Of a DNA stretch of 64,000 bases, positions 17,923 through 26,367 are shown in pieces. The position numbers and the translations under genes were made by a program. The notes below the pieces were generated by a model. It was not told where the DNA came from, searched no databases, and was given only the letters and a program-made list of their open reading frames with translations. Source of the stretch: Mucilaginibacter_A sp964236465 (GTDB lineage Bacteria; Bacteroidota; Bacteroidia; Sphingobacteriales; Sphingobacteriaceae). How positions within the stretch are numbered: the stretch's first letter is position 1; every line of letters starts with the position of its first letter. Location of the stretch: positions 27,263-91,262 of the forward strand of contig CAXSBZ010000012.1 of assembly GCA_964236465.1 (NCBI GenBank), given 5' to 3'.

Positions 17923-18903
17923 ATGATCACTATTGTAAAAAAGTTTCCGGTTGCTACTTATGTGTTAGATACCTACTGGAGGTTTGCAGCAGAACGCCAG
18001 GAAGTTTTTTTTAACCGGATCGCAGGGAAAATGGTGCTGACGAGTGATCCGATACTGCTTAAATATAAATTCACCAATGCTTATCGTGCCGCTGATCGTG
18101 TAAGTCAATATTTAATAAGCAGGGTCATTTATCATGGCGATCAAAGCCCCGATGAAATCCTGTTCCGCATTTTACTGTTTAAGTTATTTAATAAAATAGA
18201 AACATGGGAAATATTGCTCCACGAATTAGGTGCGTTAACCTGGGGCAACTATTCCTTTAAATCCTACAACCAAGTTCTGCATCAGGTGCTGCAAGCTGGC
18301 GAGACCATTTACTCGGGCGCTTATATGATGGCTTCCGGAAAGAGTTCATTCGGTAACGATAGAAAACACGAGAACCACCTGAAATTGGTTGAACAAATGA
18401 TGCATAATCATTTAGCGGAACGGGTTCAGGAAGCAGCCTCGCTTGAGGCCGTTTACCGGCTATTGTTAAGTTTCCCCTTGCTCGGGCCATTTTTAGCTTA
18501 CCAGTACGCCATTGATATCAACTACAGCAACCTTACTAATTTTAGTGAAATGGATTTTGTGGTGCCGGGCCCTGGTGCAAAAGACGGTATCCGAAAATGC
18601 TTTAAAAGTTTAGGTGGTTATAGCGAAGCCGATGTAATTAGCTATGTAACCGAACGGCAGGAACAGGAATTTGAGCGATTGGGTATCAATTTTAAAAGTT
18701 TATGGGGCAGGCCACTTCAGTTAATTGACTGTCAGAACCTATTTTGTGAAACGGATAAGTATTCAAGGGTAGCCCATCCCGAGGCGGGCGGAATCACTGG
18801 TAGGAAAAGGATTAAGCAGAGTTATTTAAAAAAACACGGCAATATTGATTACTTTTTTCCTCCCAAGTGGAACCTCATGCCTGACAAAATAATCACTTAT
18901 TAA
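17923..18903 (+). CDS. Predicted DNA-base hypermodification protein (5-hmdU DNA kinase helical-domain family)
   Basis: The 326-residue protein carries the signature of the alpha-glutamyl/putrescinyl-thymine pyrophosphorylase / 5-hmdU DNA kinase helical family. This includes YWRFAAERQEVFFNR (18-32), SDPIL...YKFTNAYRAADRVSQYL (41-64), DFVVPGPGAKDGIRKCF (211-227, a helix-hairpin-helix-like GPGA turn) and LIDCQNLFCETDKYSRVAHP (267-286). In phages, family members act on 5-hydroxymethyl-deoxyuridine in DNA during thymine hypermodification. The role of cellular copies is not settled. It is convergent with an AlkB-like dioxygenase gene only 12 bases away, which could supply or remove an oxidised base. 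There is no kinase P-loop. Family membership rests on my recognition of the motifs. Confidence 0.75.
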   Translation: MITIVKKFPVATYVLDTYWRFAAERQEVFFNRIAGKMVLTSDPILLKYKFTNAYRAADRVSQYLISRVIYHGDQSPDEILFRILLFKLFNKIETWEILLHELGALTWGNYSFKSYNQVLHQVLQAGETIYSGAYMMASGKSSFGNDRKHENHLKLVEQMMHNHLAERVQEAASLEAVYRLLLSFPLLGPFLAYQYAIDINYSNLTNFSEMDFVVPGPGAKDGIRKCFKSLGGYSEADVISYVTERQEQEFERLGINFKSLWGRPLQLIDCQNLFCETDKYSRVAHPEAGGITGRKRIKQSYLKKHGNIDYFFPPKWNLMPDKIITY

Positions 18904-18915
18904 CCTGTAAGCCTG

Positions 18916-19548
18916 CTAAGTAGCAGAGCCAATACCAAATTGTTCTTGTAATAATTTTGCAACCTTGCCATCCGGGTTTAGGGGCTTAACTTTTGCCGTT
19001 TTTACTTTACGGTAAGTTATCGATACCCTTCTTTCCCGGTGTTTTATATCTCCGTCTACCTTGTCCTTTTTTCGGGGAGGTATGGCGTGTTGCCATTTAT
19101 ACCTGGCCTCATCCTGCATCACATATAAAGAACGTCTGGGAATCTCGACATCTATCACCTCACCTCCATTAGTTTTTATAAACCGCATGATGCAACCGCT
19201 TCCGAGATTAACACCACATATTTGGTTTTCAAAATAAGCCCTGTCCTTATGAGGCTTGATCCCCTTTCCCGGAATATATTCATTGATGATAACCTGGTCT
19301 GGTTGGTTTACCAAAATCTTCTGTTCCACTATTTTCTGTGCCAACTGGTCCATCAGCGGAGGCATAGCAACTGGAAATTTAACCAAATCATAGGGACTTT
19401 CCAATTCATTCCGGTAACCATAATATTGCAACCTTCTATCGTAATCAACCACCCATATTTGATTGTCAATTTCATTTAATAATTGATCTTCCATCAACTG
19501 ATCTATAAAATCAGGATATAGTAACAAACCTGGCAATGCTGTTTCCAT
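18916..19548 (-). CDS. AlkB-like 2-oxoglutarate/Fe(II) dioxygenase
   Basis: The 210-residue protein resembles AlkB/ALKBH-type demethylases. The iron ligands are His100 and Asp102 (IKPHKDRAYF) and His154 (YKWQHAIPPR). The 2-oxoglutarate-binding arginines lie in RRVSITYR (Arg174 and Arg180). QVIINEYIPGKGI before the HxD motif is the usual strand preceding the iron site. AlkB relatives oxidise alkyl groups on nucleic-acid bases or, less often, proteins. It lacks the methyltransferase and RNA-binding domains of ALKBH8. It is convergent with the DNA-hypermodification gene, with 12 bases between the two stop codons, so co-inheritance as a base-modification pair is plausible but unproven. Confidence 0.88.
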   Translation of the reverse strand: METALPGLLLYPDFIDQLMEDQLLNEIDNQIWVVDYDRRLQYYGYRNELESPYDLVKFPVAMPPLMDQLAQKIVEQKILVNQPDQVIINEYIPGKGIKPHKDRAYFENQICGVNLGSGCIMRFIKTNGGEVIDVEIPRRSLYVMQDEARYKWQHAIPPRKKDKVDGDIKHRERRVSITYRKVKTAKVKPLNPDGKVAKLLQEQFGIGSAT

Positions 19549-19934
19549 TTTCGAATAATTAGAGGTGCTTATAGTAAAAAATTAGATGCAAAAGATTTTT
19601 GAAGCGTAACAACTATCATTTCGTTAAGTTTATAATGTTCAATTATTTTATTTGTGGGCTTAAAGCCTGTTCAAATTATTTCCTATACTTCTTTTATCAC
19701 CTAAAAAAATGGTAAGCATTTAGTTTTTGATTGAGTTGAATTGATGCCAAACACCAATTTTTATAGGTAAAAGAAGTATTAGCATCAATCCTAAGCATAT
19801 TGAACTATCTTGTATAAGTTTAAAAAACATAAGGAGAAACCGAAACATTTTAAAGCGTTACGGGAAGTACAATTATTTGGCTTTATTTAACTCAGGCTAT
19901 AAAATAAATTTCTTTGAAATGTTTAACTTTGTAA
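19549..19934. other. Divergent intergenic region with an inverted motif pair
   Basis: The 386-base gap holds a reverse motif, atacttcttttatc (19685-19698), and a forward motif, gtaaaagaagtat (19767-19779). They form inverted arms about 70 bases apart in a region with divergent genes, where no terminator is expected. TAACTTTG at 19924-19931, three bases before the AraC ATG, fits a -7 element but leaves almost no leader. Confidence 0.55.
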
Positions 19935-20828
19935 ATGAAGTTTTCTCAAATAGTTAAAACCGGATCAGAGAAAAATCAAATCTTAAAAACAGACTCCGGA
20001 CAATTTAAAGTTGCTGCAATAGGTGAAGGCAAGTGTACACTTGCATCTTACAACCGCAGAGATTTTTATAAGATCACTTTAGTTACTAAGTGTAATAGCC
20101 GACTGGATTATGCCAACCGGAGTATTGAAGTTAAAAAACCGGCATTGGTATTTACCAATCCGCTTGTACCATATTTCTGGCAGGGTGAAACTAATGAAGA
20201 AGAAGCAGCTGGATATTTTTGTGTTTTTACAGATGATTTTCTTCACATAAGAAACCATCAGGAAAGCCTGCAAGACTCCTTGTTATTCAAAGCCGGAGGA
20301 GAACCGGTGTATTTTTTGAATGATAAACAGGTAAATTATCTCTGTAATCTGTTTAGCCAAATGAGGGAAAAGGTTGATAGCGAGTACATTTATAAAAATG
20401 ATTTGATGCGCGGTCATATAAACCTGATTTTTCATGAAGCTATGATGATGCAACCGGCTATTGCCAATTACACACCTCCCAAAGCAGCATCACGCCTTGC
20501 AAATCTTTTCCTTTCCCTCTTAAACAAACAGTTTCCAGTAGATCTGCCCTTGCAAACAATAAAACTTAAAAAGGCAGGCGATTATGCCAATCAGTTAGCT
20601 GTACATATTAATTATTTAAATGCTTCCGTGCAAGAAGCAACCGGAAAAGCAACAACTGTCCACATTAATGAAAAACTGATCGCGGAAGCTAAATCATTAT
20701 TAACTTTTACTGACTCTAATGTTGCGGAGATTGCTTATAGCCTTGGGTTTGAATACCCATCCTATTTTAACAACTTTTTTAAAAAGCATACTGGCATCAC
20801 ACTGTTGTCTTTAAGAAAAATACTTTGA
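19935..20828 (+). CDS. AraC family transcriptional regulator
   Basis: The 297-residue protein has a ligand-binding cupin-like N-terminal part and a C-terminal double helix-turn-helix. KLIAEAKSLLTFTDSNVAEIAYSLGFEYPSYFNNFFKKHTG contains the second HTH and the family signature. The alcohol dehydrogenase gene follows in the same direction after 81 bases with its own TACTTTTG box, and is the most likely target. In this arrangement (AraC with a zinc alcohol dehydrogenase) the regulator often senses an aldehyde or other electrophile, but the inducer cannot be read from the sequence. Confidence 0.88.
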   Translation: MKFSQIVKTGSEKNQILKTDSGQFKVAAIGEGKCTLASYNRRDFYKITLVTKCNSRLDYANRSIEVKKPALVFTNPLVPYFWQGETNEEEAAGYFCVFTDDFLHIRNHQESLQDSLLFKAGGEPVYFLNDKQVNYLCNLFSQMREKVDSEYIYKNDLMRGHINLIFHEAMMMQPAIANYTPPKAASRLANLFLSLLNKQFPVDLPLQTIKLKKAGDYANQLAVHINYLNASVQEATGKATTVHINEKLIAEAKSLLTFTDSNVAEIAYSLGFEYPSYFNNFFKKHTGITLLSLRKIL

Positions 20829-20879
20829 AAAGTATAATTATTGCTTTGAAACTTGTAATTATCTACCCTTCAATTCTTT

Positions 20880-20887
20880 TACTTTTG
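20880..20887 (+). promoter_or_regulatory. TAnnTTTG -7 element for the alcohol dehydrogenase gene
   Basis: TACTTTTG lies 22 bases before ATG 20910, giving a short leader. A TTG at 20853-20855 is a somewhat distant -33 candidate (24-base spacing). Confidence 0.45.
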
Positions 20888-20909
20888 CTTTATATTTAAA
20901 ACATACAAT

Positions 20910-21953
20910 ATGATACAAGCAAAAGGATATGCAGCTCAAAGTGTAGAAACGGATTTAGCACCGTGGAGTTTTGAACGAAGAGAACTTGAACCCCACGATG
21001 TGTTGATTGAAATAGCATACTGTGGCGTTTGCCATACCGATTTACATCAAATCAAAAACGACTGGTTTCCGGGGGTTTTCCCAATGGTTCCAGGTCATGA
21101 GATAGTTGGAAAAATCACACAAATCGGACCACATGTAAAAAGGTTTAAAACCGGAGATCTTGCGGGAGTAGGTGTTATGGTGGATTCGTGTATGGAGTGT
21201 GAAGATTGCCGTAACCACCAAGAACAGTTTTGCCAGGTAAGCCCGGTACAAACTTATAATAGTATGGGGCATGATGGATTGCCGACTTATGGCGGCTATG
21301 CTAACAATGTTATAGTCCGCGAAGAATTTGTCCATCACATTTCGGATAAATTAAACCTAGCAGGTGTAGCGCCTTTGCTTTGTGCAGGCATCACTACGTA
21401 TTCCCCTCTGCGCAAATGGAAGGTTGGCAAAGGGCACAAACTGGCTGTTGTAGGTTTGGGCGGATTAGGGCACATGGCTGTTAAATTTGGTGTTGCCTTT
21501 GGTGCTGAAGTTACCATATTAAGCACTTCAGAAGCTAAAAGAGACGCTGCCAAAGCGTTGGGTGCCCACCATTTTGTGGTTACAAAAAATGAGGATGAAC
21601 TGGCAGCTGTAAAAGGCACATTTGATTTTATACTGGATACTGTGGCCGCCAACCATGACATTAATCTTTATCTGCCACTGCTGCGAACAAACGGAACTTT
21701 TATCACCGTCGGTATGCCGGTAGAACCATTTCAGGTTCCTTCATTTTCTTTGTCGGGAGGCAATAAAACTGTTACCGGATCCGGTGCAGGCGGCCTATCT
21801 GAAACACAGGAAATGCTTGATTTTTGTGCAGAACATAATATTGTATCAGATATAGAACTGATCGATATTAAAGACATTCATCCGGCTTTTGAGCGTATGG
21901 TAAAAGGAGATGTACGCTATCGGTTTGTGATAGATATGGCTTCTTTAAAATAG
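20910..21953 (+). CDS. Zinc-dependent NAD(P) alcohol dehydrogenase (cinnamyl/YahK type)
   Basis: The 347-residue MDR-superfamily protein has catalytic-zinc ligands Cys41 (GVCHTDLH) and the His of PGHEIVG (63), with a later Cys in LLCAGITTY. Structural-zinc cysteines are 94, 97, 100 and 108 (CMECEDC...C). The Rossmann motif is GLGGLGHMAVK. These features match the YahK/AdhC cinnamyl-alcohol dehydrogenase subgroup, which reduces a wide range of aldehydes, usually with NADPH. Residue SxxKR near the nucleotide pocket (STSEAKRDAA) supports NADPH preference. It is probably controlled by the AraC gene just upstream. Length is normal for the family. Confidence 0.92.
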   Translation: MIQAKGYAAQSVETDLAPWSFERRELEPHDVLIEIAYCGVCHTDLHQIKNDWFPGVFPMVPGHEIVGKITQIGPHVKRFKTGDLAGVGVMVDSCMECEDCRNHQEQFCQVSPVQTYNSMGHDGLPTYGGYANNVIVREEFVHHISDKLNLAGVAPLLCAGITTYSPLRKWKVGKGHKLAVVGLGGLGHMAVKFGVAFGAEVTILSTSEAKRDAAKALGAHHFVVTKNEDELAAVKGTFDFILDTVAANHDINLYLPLLRTNGTFITVGMPVEPFQVPSFSLSGGNKTVTGSGAGGLSETQEMLDFCAEHNIVSDIELIDIKDIHPAFERMVKGDVRYRFVIDMASLK

Positions 21954-22091
21954 CATTGGTTAGGTATTTTAATTATTTGGTATTAGTAACCTATCAATAT
22001 AAACTTACTGCTCTCAACTTTAACTAAGTAAGATAATTTACTTAGTTAAAGTTTGGTTTTTATAGCATAGAAATTGTAAATATAAAACAAA

Positions 22092-22310
22092 TCAGAAACG
22101 CTGGATTCCTGGCGAAGGTGTTCCGGGAAACTCCGGTTGAATGGTTGGCAATGGGTTTTCCTCCGGGAAACGGTTAGGCTCCGGCATTTCCGGCGTGCGT
22201 ATGGGCGTTGGGTCCTCCATCGGGATTTCGGGTTGAGGATTTTCCTGCGGCGTTTGTTCCGGTGTAATTTCTGGGTCGGGTGCAGTATTGTAAAATGATT
22301 TCGTATTCAT
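22092..22310 (-). CDS. Small proline- and glutamate-rich protein of unknown function
   Basis: The 72-residue protein is dominated by Pro, Glu and Thr in repeats of the type PxPExP, with no cysteine, no membrane segment and no signal peptide. It is probably disordered and cytoplasmic. The ATG (22308-22310) is followed, going upstream, by a reverse copy of the dispersed motif (22312-22324), so the motif lies in its 5' leader. I know no function; short acidic Pro-rich proteins of this kind are common in Sphingobacteriaceae. It diverges from the GreA-like gene. Confidence 0.6.
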   Translation of the reverse strand: MNTKSFYNTAPDPEITPEQTPQENPQPEIPMEDPTPIRTPEMPEPNRFPEENPLPTIQPEFPGTPSPGIQRF

Positions 22311-22397
22311 GATGCTTCTTTTATGGGTATAAAACTGGTGCGGCCGGAAAATGTTTTATGCCGGGATTTATCCATCTTTGCCTGTTAATTTTATTTT

Positions 22398-22847
22398 TTG
22401 AACCTCAAACCACAACTTCACCAGCTTTGTGCCAATCAAATCCGGCAGCGTATCAATGATGCCGAAACGGCTATTGCCGAAGCCAGAAAAGCATCAGAAA
22501 ACGATACCAAAAGCAGTGCCGGCGATAAATACGAAACCGGCCGCGCGATGATGCAGCAGGAAATCAACCTCAATTCGCGGCAATTGCTGGAAGCCAGAAA
22601 ACAACAAACAGTTTTGCAGCAGATCAATCCCGATTCAGAACATGTTACAGCACAAGCCGGAAGTTTGGTAGAAACAGATCAGGGAAACTTTTACTTAGCG
22701 GTTGGAGCCGGTGCTTTTTTTATCGGGCAAAAACAGTATTACACTATTTCGCTTGCTTCGCCGATTGGTTTGCAACTGAAAGGAAAAACTACAGGTGCAA
22801 TTTTCAAACTAAACGGAAAAGAATTTAAGATTTTTAAAGTGAGCTAA
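22398..22847 (+). CDS. GreA/GreB-like transcript-cleavage-factor relative
   Basis: The 149-residue protein starts at TTG 22398; no in-frame ATG lies upstream. Residues 1-75 form a predicted coiled coil with AIAEARKASENDTKSSAGDKYETGRAM. Acidic residues and DKYETGR match the tip and hairpin of GreA-like proteins. The C-terminal half is a beta domain resembling the FKBP-like domain of Gre factors. Database entries for this Bacteroidota family are sometimes misnamed 3-oxoacyl-ACP synthase. It probably binds the secondary channel of RNA polymerase, but its activity is not established. Confidence 0.65.
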   Translation: MNLKPQLHQLCANQIRQRINDAETAIAEARKASENDTKSSAGDKYETGRAMMQQEINLNSRQLLEARKQQTVLQQINPDSEHVTAQAGSLVETDQGNFYLAVGAGAFFIGQKQYYTISLASPIGLQLKGKTTGAIFKLNGKEFKIFKVS

Positions 22848-22863
22848 AATCCAATTTTAGGTT

Positions 22864-22877
22864 GATAAAAGAAGCAT
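22864..22877 (+). repeat. Dispersed motif copy
   Basis: gataaaagaagcat follows a TTTTAGGTT stretch in the 128-base gap between convergent genes, 17 bases after the GreA-like stop codon. The same extended sequence (attttaggttgataaaag) recurs after ruvB at 48474-48494. Confidence 0.8.
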
Positions 22878-22975
22878 GAGGAAATTTATATTTCAAAAAA
22901 TCAGTTCAAACTCATTCAACTTAAATATAAAACTGATGAAAAATCAGCATCAAATTTATCCAGCTTAACAAAAAT

Positions 22976-25549
22976 TTACAAAGAATAAGTAAGCGTAGTA
23001 TAATACAAACCACCAACCATCGGGCCGCCTAAATAAGAATAATAATAATGGTTAAGCAAGTTGCTCGCTCCTACTTTCAGGTTTAGGTGTTTGATCAGAT
23101 TGTAGTTTACTTGCATATCAACATTACCATAGGCTTTTACATTTCCATTCACCAAAAAGGTTTGCGAATAATAACTGCTTTGATGTTTATAGCTCACATT
23201 AAAACCTAAACTTCGATACAAGTGATCGCCGCCAAAAGAAATATTGGTGATCCATTTCGGCGTGTTGAAACCATCTTCCAAGCCATCCTTGTTTTCGGTA
23301 CGTTGCAACTTGGCATAAGATGTATTTCCGGCTAAAGTAAACTGATGCAGCAAACGATATGATAAACCCAAACTTCCGCCATAATTGTAAACCGTACTTC
23401 TGGAATTCGTCCACACACGATAACGGGATTGCAAGTTTTTATCATTCAATCTGATAGCGATGGAATCCTGGTTTTTGGTGTTGGGCGTACTCATTTCTAC
23501 TTGTGCAATAAAGTTGTCGTACTTGTTGTAATAAAAATCCAAGTCAACTTTTAATTGCTCATCAAAAAACAGCGACTTGTATCCAATTTCAAAAGAATTG
23601 ATGTGTTCCGGTTTCAGGTAATCGTAATAATTTTTCACCAATAAACCTTTCTCTTTGGCAATGGCTGAGCTGGTAGAAATCCCTTGCGTGTTGAAATCAT
23701 TTTTTACCGCTGCCTGGAAAGCATCGATAGAACTTTTCAGGTAAGAATTTTCCAGCACACCGTTGGAAACGATCCGCAAACCGCCGATCCGTTTTACGCC
23801 GCCGCTGTTTACATTAGAAAAAGCCTCAAAAATACTTGGGAAACGATAACCGCTCTGGAAAGAAACGCGGAAATTCTGTGCTGCAACCGGGGAATAAACA
23901 GCTGTAAATCTTGGATTTAGTTTGAGGCTGAAATAATCATTCCGATCGGCACGAAGCGTAGCAGTCAGCCTTAAAGTATTGTTTAGCAAATCTTTACCAG
24001 CTTGCAAAAAGCCGCCGGTTTTTCCATAGGTAAAAGCAGCATTGCCTTTTCTGGGATCAGGATTGACGAAATAATTGCCGTCGGGATCAATAATATAATT
24101 GCGGTGGTCAAAACCGGCCAGCAAATCAAAACCTGTAGATTGTTTAAAATCTTTGGAGATCGCTTCGGAAATATCAACCTGACCTTCCGCATGAAACATC
24201 TGGTCGTTGACGCGCAAAGCCGAACCAATATCCCAGTTGTTGACGTTGGCAAGTGAACTCAGCGTATTGTTAAAAGCAGCCGTTCCGGGTTGCAAACGGC
24301 CCTGATCAGCATATTGACGGGCAGAAATCAAAGCTTGCTGCGCAGACGTTCCGCCAACGGCCAGCGCACGATTGAAGCCGGTGGTAAAATCACTGTACCA
24401 AACATTGTCGGGTTTAAACGCCTTGTCCTCATTCTCCGCAGCCGAACGCAGGTTGTAAGATTTTCCGGTATTTTCTGTGGTAAGATATGTTCTGATCTGA
24501 AAAGTCGGATTTTTAAACTCCAGCGCATGTTGCTGCAAAATGTAATTCTTTAGCCGGAACCGATTGGAACGCTGGTAAATATTATCCACATCTGCAAAAC
24601 GATACGTATAAGTTATGGTAAATTGGTCATTCACTTTATAAACCAAACCCAAATCTGCCTTGATATTTTGCAGATGGTAATCCGTTACTTCTTTTTCATA
24701 ATAGCCGGTGCGGGCCACCACATATTGTTTTCCGCCCAAAGTCACCGTTTTCCGGTCCGAAGATTCATTGCCGTAACCACTTGTCGGGTCATAACCAGGG
24801 TTGTTCAGCCTGCCCGGAATACCAACAGCAGTATTGGCCGAGGCGTTCAAATCCGTACGGTCATCGGCAATCCAATCATAACCTTTGGTTAGCGTTCCGT
24901 TTAGTTTGAAGGCAAAACGGTTGGAAATTTTCTCTGCAATGCGCAAACTTGTTTCCGAAAAAAGCTTGGCCGAAGTTTCCGCATCGTTCACATGGTTTAT
25001 ACCGGTTTTTTGCTGAACCAGGATGCCGGTGCTGGTAAAAGGGTTTTTGGTGATGAAATTGGCCAGTCCATTGATAGCATTCAACCCATAAAGCGCGGAA
25101 GCTGTTCCCGGAATAATTTCCACATGCTCAATATCCAAATCGCTCGGCCCCATTGCATTGCCGATTGGCGCGCCGATATGCGGTGCCTGATTGTCCACAC
25201 CATCAACTAATTGCGTAAACCGCACGTTGGTGGTGTTGGCAAAACCGCGCGTGTTAATGATCCTGAAACCCAGGCTTGGCGTAATCATTTGCACACCTTT
25301 TACGTTTTCCAGCGCATCAAAAAACGATTTCGCGCCAGACATTTTGAAGGCCGAAGTATCAATCCTTTCAATACTAACCGGCGAACGCAAGATATTTTCG
25401 CTGGTTTTGGAAGCCGAAACCACGACCTCCTGCAATGAATGGTTTTTGTTGATCAGTGTATCTGTTGCGATTACTTGCTTCTTTTGCTGGGCAAAAACAG
25501 TGAAACTGAAAAAAGTAGAAAGCAGGATAGAAGTAAAATTTTTATTCAT
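22976..25549 (-). CDS. TonB-dependent outer-membrane receptor
   Basis: The 857-residue protein has a signal peptide (MNKNFTSILLSTFFSFTVFAQ). A plug domain begins at LQEVVVSASKTSEN, which serves as TonB-box-like region, and continues through SFFDALENVKGVQ, NTRGFANTTNVRFTQLVDGVD and EIIPGTASALYGLNAINGL. A 22-strand barrel rich in aromatic beta-strands ends in YYTTLTYSL. There is no SusC-type N-terminal carboxypeptidase-like domain and no SusD gene beside it, so this is a classical siderophore/vitamin/metal-type receptor rather than a starch-utilisation porin. The ligand is unknown. No neighbouring gene indicates one, though a ModE-like regulator gene lies 385 bases upstream. Confidence 0.9.
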   Translation of the reverse strand: MNKNFTSILLSTFFSFTVFAQQKKQVIATDTLINKNHSLQEVVVSASKTSENILRSPVSIERIDTSAFKMSGAKSFFDALENVKGVQMITPSLGFRIINTRGFANTTNVRFTQLVDGVDNQAPHIGAPIGNAMGPSDLDIEHVEIIPGTASALYGLNAINGLANFITKNPFTSTGILVQQKTGINHVNDAETSAKLFSETSLRIAEKISNRFAFKLNGTLTKGYDWIADDRTDLNASANTAVGIPGRLNNPGYDPTSGYGNESSDRKTVTLGGKQYVVARTGYYEKEVTDYHLQNIKADLGLVYKVNDQFTITYTYRFADVDNIYQRSNRFRLKNYILQQHALEFKNPTFQIRTYLTTENTGKSYNLRSAAENEDKAFKPDNVWYSDFTTGFNRALAVGGTSAQQALISARQYADQGRLQPGTAAFNNTLSSLANVNNWDIGSALRVNDQMFHAEGQVDISEAISKDFKQSTGFDLLAGFDHRNYIIDPDGNYFVNPDPRKGNAAFTYGKTGGFLQAGKDLLNNTLRLTATLRADRNDYFSLKLNPRFTAVYSPVAAQNFRVSFQSGYRFPSIFEAFSNVNSGGVKRIGGLRIVSNGVLENSYLKSSIDAFQAAVKNDFNTQGISTSSAIAKEKGLLVKNYYDYLKPEHINSFEIGYKSLFFDEQLKVDLDFYYNKYDNFIAQVEMSTPNTKNQDSIAIRLNDKNLQSRYRVWTNSRSTVYNYGGSLGLSYRLLHQFTLAGNTSYAKLQRTENKDGLEDGFNTPKWITNISFGGDHLYRSLGFNVSYKHQSSYYSQTFLVNGNVKAYGNVDMQVNYNLIKHLNLKVGASNLLNHYYYSYLGGPMVGGLYYTTLTYSL

Positions 25550-25934
25550 AATTACTCGTTATACTTTTGTAAACATAACGAGAAAGAAAAGTGTTTTGAG
25601 AACTAATTTTATTTTTTGAAGAAAGAGCTTGTTTAAACTTCTTCTCAGCTATTTTGGCTGAAGCCAAATTTAACTCAACTGTTATCCACGGCCTGAAGGC
25701 CGTGGCAATTTTGGTATTTTATAGCAATTTTGGTATCTTGTTTTGTACTTTTTACAACTATCAGTAACAATCAGACTGTTCTGGTTAAATCGATTATCAA
25801 ATTTCAATTGCCACGGTCTTCAGGCCGTGGGCAAGGGCGGAAAATAGCTGGGCTTTAGCCAAAATAAAAATTTAGGACACCAAAATTTATGGCCTAAAAG
25901 AAGTATCATAATGATGAATACTAAGAGCTTTTCA
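25550..25934. other. Intergenic region filled by a repeat element
   Basis: About 100 AT-rich bases after the receptor start are followed by repeat element type 1 (25647-25906). No gene or RNA is recognisable. Confidence 0.6.
25647..25906. repeat. Type 1 palindromic repeat element, copy 1 (MITE-like)
   Basis: The ends are inverted: agctattttggctgaagcc (25647-25665) pairs with ggctttagccaaaata (25851-25866). Inside are two copies of a GC-rich palindrome, ccacggcctgaaggccgtgg and ccacggtcttcaggccgtgg, themselves in inverted order. After the right end comes taggacaccaaaatttatgg and a dispersed-motif copy (25894-25906). A second copy with the same order lies at 30034-30272. It has no coding capacity, so it would have to be moved by a transposase encoded elsewhere. 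Confidence 0.8.
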
Positions 25935-26273
25935 TTACAAAACCGGATGCTGGCTTTGCAAAAATTCCTGAAACAGCTTTTGGTAAGCATGGAAAAGTTC
26001 AATAGCTTTCAAACCGTTTTCGGTAACCACAGCATTGCCGCCGCCCTTACCGCCGCGATTGGCAATAATAACCGGCCCGCCAAGCTGTTGGTTCATGTGT
26101 TGGATCATGTCCCAGGCTTGTTTGTACGACATTTTCATTTGCAATGCTGCCTGCCTCAGCGAGCCGGATTGTTGTATCCGCTCCAATAACTCTACCCGGC
26201 CGGCACCCAGCACTTTTCCTTCCTCGTTTTCCAGCCAGATGCGGCCGGTTAGTTTCAATTGCTGTGCTGCCAT
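25935..26273 (-). CDS. ModE-like winged helix-turn-helix regulator
   Basis: The 112-residue protein matches the N-terminal DNA-binding domain of the molybdate regulator ModE: GRVELLERIQQSGSLRQAA, MKMSYKQAWDMIQHMN and RGGKGGGNAVVTENG. The molybdate-binding TOBE/MOP domains are absent, as in many short LysR-HTH (HVO_A0556-like) ModE relatives. It is therefore probably a DNA-binding repressor whose effector is unclear. The next gene upstream, also on the minus strand, encodes an NMT1-like binding protein; a motif hairpin lies between them, so they may be separate units. Confidence 0.8.
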   Translation of the reverse strand: MAAQQLKLTGRIWLENEEGKVLGAGRVELLERIQQSGSLRQAALQMKMSYKQAWDMIQHMNQQLGGPVIIANRGGKGGGNAVVTENGLKAIELFHAYQKLFQEFLQSQHPVL

Positions 26274-26299
26274 TGATGTAAATTAGAAATATTTATGCC

Positions 26300-26347
26300 G
26301 ATAAAAACAGCATCGAAAAAGATCATTTCAATAATGCTGTTTTTATC
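26300..26347. repeat. Inverted pair of dispersed motifs, perfect hairpin
   Basis: ccgataaaaacagcat (26298-26313) and atgctgtttttatcgg (26334-26349) are exact reverse complements separated by 20 bases. They form a 16-bp stem between two minus-strand genes. It could act as a terminator for the upstream gene, but the same arrangement occurs in divergent gaps elsewhere in the window. Confidence 0.8.
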
Positions 26348-26367
26348 GGGTAAAAGTTGGCTTTGGG

